Shown here piece by piece: positions 55,968-64,000 of a DNA stretch of 64,000 nt (the first letter of the stretch is position 1; each line of letters opens with the position of its first letter). The DNA is from Astragalus membranaceus (Eukaryota > Streptophyta > Magnoliopsida > Fabales > Fabaceae): positions 71,047,784 to 71,111,783 of the forward strand of contig CM076849.1 in the NCBI GenBank assembly GCA_039519185.1, given 5' to 3'. The notes below the pieces were generated by a model that saw only the letters and a program-made list of their open reading frames with translations, was not told the origin of the DNA and did no database searches. The position numbers and the translations under genes were made by a program.

Positions 55968-58141
55968 TGTAACACCCCAAAGTAATATTTATTACTTTGA
56001 TTGTTAAATGACTTGTTTTGAAATTGATTGAGTGAATTTGAATTTTATTTTAAGTATATGTGTTTAGAGAAATTACTCTTAAATGTTTGGTTGACTTAGT
56101 CGATAATGGACATAGACTTATTGAGTGAATTATTGTGTATTTGATGCATTACTGAAAGTGGGGAATTATTGGATTGAAGTGAGGTATAAAATAAAGAGAT
56201 GAGGGTGGAAATAGAAATTTTCCAAAAGTAGCTCATGAAACATACCCCACCATATACCTTCTCCCACCAAATCATTCCCTCAAGCTACTTAATGTTTTAA
56301 AAACACACTCCATCAGCTGAATGCTACTTAGAAATAGAAAGAAAGAAACTTAGAGAGAGAGAGAGAGAGAGAGAGAAAGGGAGTTTCGAATAAAGAGGGA
56401 AGAAAAGAGGGAAAAGGAAATAAAAAAAAAGAGAAACTCATGGCCATTCTCTTCTTCACCTTCACCCAAATGAAAACCCTATCTTCACCAAAAGCTCTTC
56501 AAAGCAAACACGAAATACCTTCCATCATTTTCTTTCCTTAATTCTGAACCACCATCATCTTCATGTTAGTTCAAGAACTTCGCTTCTTCCTCTCCTATAG
56601 AGACTTGCATTGTGAATTTCAAGTCACAAGTGAGTTCTTCACCATACTAGTTTACCACTAGTTCAAATTCAGTATTAATAAGTGTGGTTGTGTTTTGAGG
56701 ATGTAAATGCATGTGTTTCAAATTCCCTGGGGAGTTGCTGAAATGAAATATAATTGCATGTTTGTGGTGTTGAAGTGAAATTGATAATGCTTTGAGTAAA
56801 TTTACAATCTTCAATCCCAATGTGATTGAGTCAAAAAAATGCAATGAGATGTTTGTTTGTGATGTAATTGAGTGATTTGTGATGTTCAATGTGATTGTAT
56901 GTTAGTTAGGGTATGTTAGAAGCACTTGGAATAGAGAGGAAAACACAAAAACAACTTTTCTGCACTCTGCAACTGTGACATGGGCCGTGTCATTCTAAAA
57001 CGGGCACCTGTGTTAGTCTCTGACTGTTGCGGTTTTCTCTGCAGCATCCAACTTGTTTTGTGCATAACTTTTGATCCAAAACTCTGATTTAAGTATTCTA
57101 GGATGCCTTGAAAAGCAAACGAGAAAATCTACAGTTATAAATGGACTATAGAATGTGTGTTTTAATTACTCCAAGATGGTTCTTGGCCTATTCTAACCAC
57201 CACACTTGGTTCCCAACACAGAAGTAGTTGTGTGATATATAATCAGAATGACTCTATGATGGTTGATTGATATCTATGGTGACTTCCTTCTTAACATTAA
57301 GATTGGCACTCCGTTATATCATTATGTATACCGAGTGAGAAAAATAAAAGAAGCTAAGTATATACATAAGACACCATGGGGATGACGATCCCGAGTTAAT
57401 AGCATACTTGGTGGAAGGAAGTCATGAGCCCAAAGCCAAGGCCCAAGATAGTTTACTCAACAATAGGGATTGTTGGGTGGGTTCTATGTTGAAATTGTGT
57501 AGTAATTTCTCGGGTTATGCTAAGAGAAAGAGAAAAGATAAGTAAAACACCGAGAGTATAAGATGAGGGGTCGCGAAAGAACTCACTGAGATTATATCTC
57601 ATTGTTTAAATTGTGGTGTTTTCATATTGATAGGGTAAGACAAGAAAATCGAGGAGAAGTAAGCTGCTGATGTGGTTACTTGAGTGAAGAGGTCCTTAGG
57701 GATCAAGTATATAATTGCTTAGTCCTCCCAAGTTAGATGTAATGTATACTTACATATACCTTGAGATTCTTGTAATTGAAAGTATAGTACCATGTGTCAT
57801 ACCCCAATTTTGTCCGGCTTAGGTCAAAACCCTAATTTTCCACACAAAAAATATATAATAAATTATGCATTGCATTTTGGGTCCTAGAAACCATTCCAAA
57901 GTTTTTAAAATCATTTTTAGGGTTAGAATGCACTTTTTGGGAAATTAGGGTTTTTAGGGTCAAAAAAGGCATTTTGGTCATTTCTCACAAAAGGGTCTAT
58001 AAAAATAATTTTTGCATGAAAATATTTTTCAATAAGCCTCATGCATGAAAATATTTTTTTTAGAAAGTATAAAATTGATTTTATCATGCATATAATGTAT
58101 TTTTGATGAATAAGGAAGTTATCCATGTTTTTAGGAAGCAC

Positions 58142-58461
58142 TCAATCGATTACATCATATCCTTCCTTCAAGCAAATAATCGATTATCTACTCTGAAAAT
58201 CAAGGGGGATAATCGATTATCTACTCTGAAAATCAAAGGGGATAATCGATTATCTACTCTGAAACAATTCAGGAGCATAATCGATTATCCCATGTTTTCA
58301 CTAAGGACCATAATCGATTATCACCTATTTTGGAAAGTTTTTATGGTTTTGGAAAGTGCCTAATCGATTATCCCAGGCACCTAATCGATTATTGAATCTG
58401 AGATCCAAGGCACCTAATCGATTAGCATACACCAAGTTATTTCCAACATAATCGATTATCA
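58142..58461 (+). promoter_or_regulatory. Array of ten ATCGAT palindromes upstream of the Ogre LTR TATA box
   Basis: Ten hexamers, mostly as TAATCGATTATC, spaced about 20-45 bp. Three lie in nearly identical 32-bp units with CTACTCTGAAAATCAA; the rest have unrelated spacers. The last is about 40 bp upstream of CCTATAAATAGG. Confidence 0.7.
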
Positions 58462-58492
58462 TGTTTCCTAAAATAGATCAAATCTGATTTCC

Positions 58493-58499
58493 TATAAAT
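58493..58499 (+). promoter_or_regulatory. TATA box of Ogre-like LTR
   Basis: TATAAAT within TTTCCTATAAATAGGACCC. Confidence 0.7.
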
Positions 58500-60970
58500 A
58501 GGACCCTCATTTTTCATTTCAAAGGACACATTTTTCACGAGATCAGAGAAGCCAATTTTCGCAGATCTCATCTTTTCAGAAAAACTCTTCTATATTTTAT
58601 TTGTGCTCTCTTCGTTCCGTTGGTCCGTCAGAGCTGACATTTCGCTAAGAGTTAGTTGGGGTTGCATTCTTCAAGTTGTAAGATCCGCCTTCATTAGAGG
58701 TATTTCTGTCTTTACATTTGTCATTATGTAATTATTGTGATCCGTGCCAAAACTGCCCTATGTGATTCTACTTAGCTTTAGTGTTTATTTGCTTGTTCTT
58801 GTATATTATTGTCCATTGTTGATGATGAATCATATGATTCCCACTTATGCCTAGTGCACCTTGCTTAAAGTGATGAGGATTGTTCTATATGATTCAACCT
58901 TTTTAGTTCATATGTTGTTTAAGTTGATGATTGGCAATGTGATTCACACTTGTGCACTCGTGCACTTAATCTTAAGTGTGAGGATTGACCAAAGTGATTC
59001 AACATTCTTTGATACTTTGGTCGCTAAATAATTTGCTTGCTTATGCTGCCCAATGATCATGATTGAGGCAACTCTTTTGCTTGAGCTTACAGTGTCATCG
59101 TCTACTCTCATATAGAATATCATCAATACTTAGATAGGTCCATTCCTTATATTGCATCTTCCACTAGATGTGCATTTAGATTCCCTTGTGTTTTGTAGAA
59201 ATATTTGAGTATGGTTCTCGCCTAGCATCTTCCACTAGATGTGCATTTAGGTTCAATCTCGCCTACTCTTGTATTTTGCTTAATGCCCAATTCAAGTTCC
59301 TTCCTTGCCTATCTATGTGTTGTGATCTAATATGTGTAGTTTAGGCTTGATTTTCGTTTGCGAATTCAAATATTGTTGCTTAATGATTTGATTCCACTGA
59401 TTGTGTTATGCTTGAATCCACCAATTCTTTCTTGCATTCATTGTTTTCATTTCTAAACGACCTGGCACAAAAACGGTTACTAGTGGCAATCCATCACAAC
59501 CTTTGTTGGTTTGATTGTCATGAAAGCCTCAATTTCAAAAGAATTTTCGTAAGCATAAAGCAAGCTACTAGTGATAATCCATCACAACCTTTGTTGGTTT
59601 GATTATCATGAACGCGTCCAATTTCAAAAAGAATTTTTCTAAGTATCAAAGAATCAAAAACATGTTATTAGCGGTGGTCCATCATAACCTTTGTTAGTTT
59701 GATCATCATGAAAGCTTTCGTTTTCAAAAGACGTTTCAAAAAGATTTTCATTTTTAAGGCTCGTTAGAACTACGTCGCTTTGATTCCCATTTGGGATACG
59801 TAGGAGCGAGTCACATTCTCGTCAAGCGCAGCCATAAAAAGTTTAGCATTTGCATAACAAAAAGAAAAGAGTTATTTTCATAACAAAAAAGAATCACTTT
59901 TGCAAACCAATATCATTTTCAGAACGAAAACCTTTTCCTTTCTAAAAACATTTACAACCCATTGTCGCTAGTGGCTAATCAGAACCTTTGTTCGTCTAGC
60001 CATTGGTAGCAATGTCTTTTTTTCCCAAAAGAACAACAAGCGATGATCACTCATAACCTTTGTTAGCTTGATCATTCGTGCCAATCAATCCTTTTCGAAG
60101 ACCACTTTCAAAAGAGCAAATAAAAACAGGTTGCTACTAATAGTCAATCAGAACCTTTGTTCGTCTGACTAGTGGTATTGACTCTCATTTTCTAGAGTAC
60201 TTAGCGGTGATTACCCATAACCTTGGTTAGTTTAATCATTCACTAAATGCTCGACCTATTTCGAAAACTCACTAAAAAAGATAAAAAACAAAAACTTTTC
60301 AAAAAGACAAAGAAGAACTACGTAGCTTTGAGTTCTCCATCGCACCGGGAGATACGTAGGAGTGGGCCATGTCCCGTCAAGCGTTTTTTTCTAAAAAACC
60401 ATTTTTTTCCCCTTTTTCATAATAAATAAAGATTTTCATTAAGAATTTTTCAATAAGAAGTAGAGAGGCAAAATCAAGTATTTTCAAGTCAACACCCTAA
60501 AACCACACATTTAATTAAAGGTTCCCTCTCAGTAGAGAGGACGTGTGGGGTGCTAACACCTTCCCCGCGCGTAACCGACCCCCGAACCCTATTCTCTAGT
60601 TTCGCAAGACCAATCGCTTTCCAAAAAAGGTTTTCCTAATATTTTCCTTAATAAATATTGGTGGCGGCTTCATTGTCTTAGAAAAGTTGTGAATGAGGAA
60701 GGTTCTCCCTCGGGGACTTTTTCGGGTGCAACACCATGTAAACCGTCTTTTGGATTTGGATTAAGATTAGTCTTTTGACTCATGTGCATTGAATTCAGTT
60801 ATGACTGGATAGTTTGCCAATAGGTTTTTATGTCTTTTGGACGTTTAAAAGTCATGGATTAATTCCGTCCAGTTAAGAAATTCAAATCCATAAGCAGTTA
60901 CCACTCTGGTTTTATTAAGATGGTTAACATTATAGACTTTATGACGTCTAAAATTTAGGATGTTACATTT

Positions 60971-60982
60971 TGGTATCAGAGC
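60971..60982 (+). promoter_or_regulatory. Primer-binding site, tRNA-Met
   Basis: TGGTATCAGAGC three bases after the LTR end, a perfect match to the usual site. Confidence 0.9.
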
Positions 60983-63519
60983 AATTCGACCTAGTCGGGC
61001 TTAGTGTTTTCACGGTAAAGAGATTAGATAGATTGAGTCATTTATGGACCGTGACAAGTAATTGTTAAAACCTTCCAGCATATTGTGTGAAGCATTGATC
61101 CTGAACCATAGGATTCCCGGCTTTTTCCCTTCATTAGAGTGTGCAGCGGAAGCAGAGGGATAGCTCCAGATGATGTGGTGGAATGAAGGGATGTGCAGCC
61201 ATATAGTCTTTGGTGCCGATTAGACCATTGTGTCACCACATAATTCGTAGAGGGTCATCTAGAGAATGTAAGTTGTGGAAAATCCTTTCGTTAAGAAAGT
61301 GTCAGTCTCCTAGATTTGTTCGGGATAGGTGGGCATCTTGAGATCCAGATTGTTGTTTCACGTATTCCCCCAATTATCAAGGAGATGTCCTATGAGGGTA
61401 TTAGTATTCCTTTTTAGTCATCCCTACCCGGTGACTCAAGTTAACCCAAGACGTATGTTTCAGTTTTCGTAAGACTTTCCGGATAGTCATAGTCATAGAT
61501 CATGTTCCTTTTCTCAGAAATACCTTCCCAATGCTGTGATGCCCGATCTAGTGAAATATATCGATACTTACGATTTTGACGAGTAGAACCACCCATTGCC
61601 TACTATATTCGTTACTCCTGTCAAAATTTCTAAGTTAGTTTTCTTTCAAAAGGGATTAGCATTTTTGTGTTAATAAAGTTAGTAACTCTCGTAAGCTCAT
61701 AGCTTAAGTATCCTTTGAGGTTTAAATCCTATGGGATAGGATATCCGATTTCTCTGTCTTAAAAGATATACCCTAGTGAGTGAGCCCTTTAAGGAAGAAA
61801 GTTCTCGTGTTACGAGCGGTGTTAGGGATTGAACAGTGTCTGACATTGCCGTTATCTCTCTTCACGTTACAAGTTCGCTATAACCCTAATCCTCTAGGAT
61901 CAGTATCCACGGGTATTGTGTGATTAGTGGCTGTACCTTAAGTATATTTATACGTTCCTAATTATCCAATCAAACTTTGATTCAAGAGTAAAATGGTTTC
62001 AACTAAAAAGTCTAGTTTCATTATCCTTTTTGTCTAAACTTAATTCCTATGTAATCTTTTGTTCCTACCATCTACAACTTTTCCATGATAGATGTGTCTA
62101 CTAACCTCTGATGTAGTCATATTGTTGGTGTTTCCTTTCTTCTTGATGTGTGAACCTTATACTTAACCGACCTTGTGAGTTCCCCGAATAGTCCAATCAT
62201 TTCTATAGAGCCTCCATGTTTCACAAATTAGATTCAAGTTTCTTAAATTTCTCTCCTACCCTTAGTGGTTGAGTTAGTTGAGACTCTACAAGGTTATAAT
62301 CAAGTCTATCGGATTAGGAAATGTGAAGTTTAAGGAAAGATGGGTCAAGAAGAGGATTTCTGTCTTAAAGGATCTCGTTTTGTTAGAAGTTCCTCATTGA
62401 GTTCTTGTACTAGCCTAACGTATTAAGATTACTTATTATTGTTAAGTTTAAGACTTAACTTATGAGGTATGGAGATTCTTATATAATTGTATTTTGATTT
62501 AAATTTGTTGTGTCGACTCCGATAGGTACATGGAAAATTGTTTTATGTTTAAGGTCTTCAATTAAAGTTTTATAAAAATCCAGTCATTATGTGAGTCATT
62601 TGAGGATAGTTGTTGTTCCTTAGTTTAATTCAAAGTATGATAGTGTATCTTTGAGATGAACGAAAGGTAATATTCAACATTTTAATATCCATTAAGGATG
62701 GAATTTGAGATGCATGTTTGCTAGTGCATGGACTGAAAAGGAAAACAGAGATAGTACGCCTTGGTTGGGGTGTACCCCATGAGCCATGATTACTATATGA
62801 GTCTCAACTATTGTGGTAAGGATTAAGTTTGTTAACCTCTTTTTTGAAAGGGTTAATAGTAAATAAGCATCAGGTTTGAAAGGATATTGAGGAAGTACCG
62901 GATTTCATTCTTCCACATAATTGTGATGAAGAGATGTTGGAAAAGACACAATAAAATGGATGGCAGTGTTAAACTATGTTGGTGAACCACGGAATTTTGT
63001 TTTGCTCACCAATCTGAAATGAATAATATCAAGAGAATATTGATGGTGTTATAGTAGTTGCATTCCATCCCAGTTCCCAGATCTTGTAATGGAGATGAAC
63101 AACAATCTTTTGCATGGATGTTCGTCACGCATATAGGTGACTGGAATTGGAGGCCAGAAGTATGTTTATTGCCATTTAGAAAACCACGATTAATGCCATG
63201 ACAGCTTGCTGTTTTTCCAGGTATTATATTGGAAGAGAAAGTATTGTGCTAGAATGAACATCTTTCTTCTCTTCTTGTTTTTAATAACCCTTTAATTATT
63301 TGGTTGATATGTTTGGGATTGACAATAAATACCCTACGCTGAATTTATGTCAAACTGTTTTTGATTATAATATGCAATAACAAAGTTTTGTTGAGTTTCT
63401 TTCATGGAGAAGCCCCCTATTTGAGCATGGAGGTAAGGTTATTTCAATGTCGAATATGGAAACTCACGACTCGGGAGTGATGGTGACTCAGTGCAGCTTC
63501 ACACACTCTACGTTCATGC
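60983..63519 (+). other. Internal region of the family-A element, not recognised
   Basis: The first bases (TTCGACCTAGTCGGGCTTAG) match the leader of the chromovirus read on its own strand. After that I see only stop-rich sequence, the longest frame being about 65 codons, and no gag or pol motif. Either the element is non-autonomous or decayed, or unrelated DNA joins it at a point I cannot see. Confidence 0.5.
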
Positions 63520-64000
63520 CTCGCTTTTCTATTAACGGTCAGTTTCTTGATATTGGTACTAGAACAAAATCTTTTCTTTCATCTAGTTTTGATATGAAAA
63601 TATGGGTGAGGCAAATGTAATATTAGGAGTTAGTATCATCATGGAAGGTGATAGTATTATACTATCACAAGAACATTATGTGGAAAAACTTCTTAGGAAC
63701 TTTGGTCACTATAACTCTACCCCTTTGAGTACCCCTTATGAAGCAAACTCACACTTGAAGAAAAATAGAGGTGATCCTGTTGACCAACCTTAGTATGCCC
63801 AAGTAATTGGGAGCCTACTGCATTTAATGAACTTTTCTCGACCAGACATTGCGTTCGCAGTCGGTCGTCCGAGAAGGTATACTCATAACCCCGGTCAGGA
63901 TCATTGGAAGGAAATTTCTCACCTTATGCGATATTTGAGAGGTACCACGGATTAGGGTATTACTTAGAGTGGATTTCCCGCAGTACTAGAAGGATACTGC
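63520..64000 (+). pseudogene. Ty1 copia RT end and RNase H linker, degraded, runs off window
   Basis: The 63602 frame reads MGEANVILGVSIIMEGDSIILSQEHYVEKLL (split at 63602-63694), FGHYNSTPLSTPYEANSHLKK, a stop at 63791-63793, then YAQVIGSLLHLMNFSRPDIAFAV and MRYLRGTT, another stop near 63955, and SGFPAVLEGYC. This is the RT thumb to RNase H linker of a copia element of a different group from the SIRE-type copies. Upstream (63520-63600) RT sequence is in other frames. It is dead. Confidence 0.85.

Larger units (their letters stand above)
57795..60733 (+). mobile_element. Solo LTR of an Ogre-like (Tat) element
   Basis: A 2939-bp unit starts TGTCATACCCCAATTTTGTCC (21 bases across 57795-57815) and ends TTTTTCGGGTGCAACA, flanked by CCATG at 57790-57794 and 60734-60738. 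Phrases such as ACGTAGGAGCGAGTCAC and GTGGGGTGCTAACACC match what I know of legume Ogre LTRs. Ten ATCGAT motifs (58142-58461) precede a TATA box at 58493-58499. Diverged repeats with CATCACAACCTTTGTTGG occur across 59480-60240. No internal region remains. Confidence 0.88.
55968..60967 (+). mobile_element. Family-A Tekay-like 5' LTR, interrupted by an Ogre-like solo LTR
   Basis: Begins TGTAACACCCC with the palindrome CAAAGTAAT / ATTACTTTG and ends GGATGTTACA at 60967, followed by a tRNA-Met primer site. It is the same family as the solo LTR at 7427-9574, in the opposite orientation. Removing the inserted 2939-bp LTR and its duplication leaves about 2055 bp. This is a 5' LTR of an element whose 3' end is not in the window. 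An (AG)n microsatellite sits at 56352-56375. Confidence 0.85.

Noticed and set aside
58142..58461. CRISPR-like appearance of regularly spaced ATCGAT motifs
   Set aside because: The repeated unit is only 6-12 bp, spacing is irregular, there are no cas genes, and the context is a plant LTR.

Overview
This is a stretch of a large, retrotransposon-rich plant nuclear genome. I lean towards a legume: a solo LTR looks like Ogre (Ty3 Tat), there are SIRE/Maximus Ty1 copia and Tekay-type chromovirus elements, and there are legume-style GGGTTAAATATG...AGTCCCT fold-back MITEs. The species cannot be fixed from the sequence. Only one ordinary host gene is recognisable: a plastid-type GNAT N-acetyltransferase at 5675-6250 (minus). 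Nearly everything else that I can identify is transposable-element DNA.

Layout. 1-2460: decayed Athila-type Ty3 integrase and a fragment of a minus-strand Tekay-like element. 2461-7260: LINE tail, a MITE, an inverted repeat, the GNAT gene, and the subterminal repeats plus leader of a broken CACTA-like element. 7427-36645: a nested stack whose junctions I could mostly resolve from target-site duplications. The base is a decayed SIRE-type copia element. Into it went a solo LTR (7427-9574, TSD ACCAT) and a second Tekay-like LTR (about 9914-34107). The second LTR was split by a full-length L1-type LINE (12259-33941, 17-bp TSD). The LINE was split by a young Tekay-type chromovirus (17206-32645, TSD AGACG). 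The chromovirus was split by a gag-only SIRE-like copia element (19612-26200, TSD GAATG). 37313-41219: a complete but internally deleted Tat-lineage element (TSD CTCTC) whose 3' region holds three tandem-repeat arrays. 41892-43853: chimeric LTR fragments. About 44196-55875: an 11.7-kb CACTA element with a TNP2 transposase (one stop codon), an apparently open 11-exon TNP1/Ulp1-protease-like gene, and a hairpin MITE in its third intron. 55968-60967: a plus-strand LTR of the same family as the 7427-9574 solo LTR, split by an Ogre-like solo LTR (57795-60733, TSD CCATG), then a tRNA-Met primer site and about 2.5 kb that I cannot assign. From about 63520: copia RT/RNase H running off the window.

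How the parts act together. The chromovirus gag-pol would read as one frame without the inserted copia element. The inserted copia element carries gag but no polymerase, so it must have been copied with enzymes supplied by a relative. The CACTA element carries both expected gene products. Ages by eye: chromovirus LTRs are almost identical and the gag-only copia LTRs differ by a few bases, so both are recent. The LINE, the outer copia and the Athila piece carry stop codons and are older.

I saw no CRISPR, operon, rRNA or tRNA gene. Of the patterns I cannot explain from known element anatomy, the strongest is an array of ATCGAT palindromes just upstream of the TATA box in two unrelated LTR families (20001-20365 and its sister copy, and 58142-58461).
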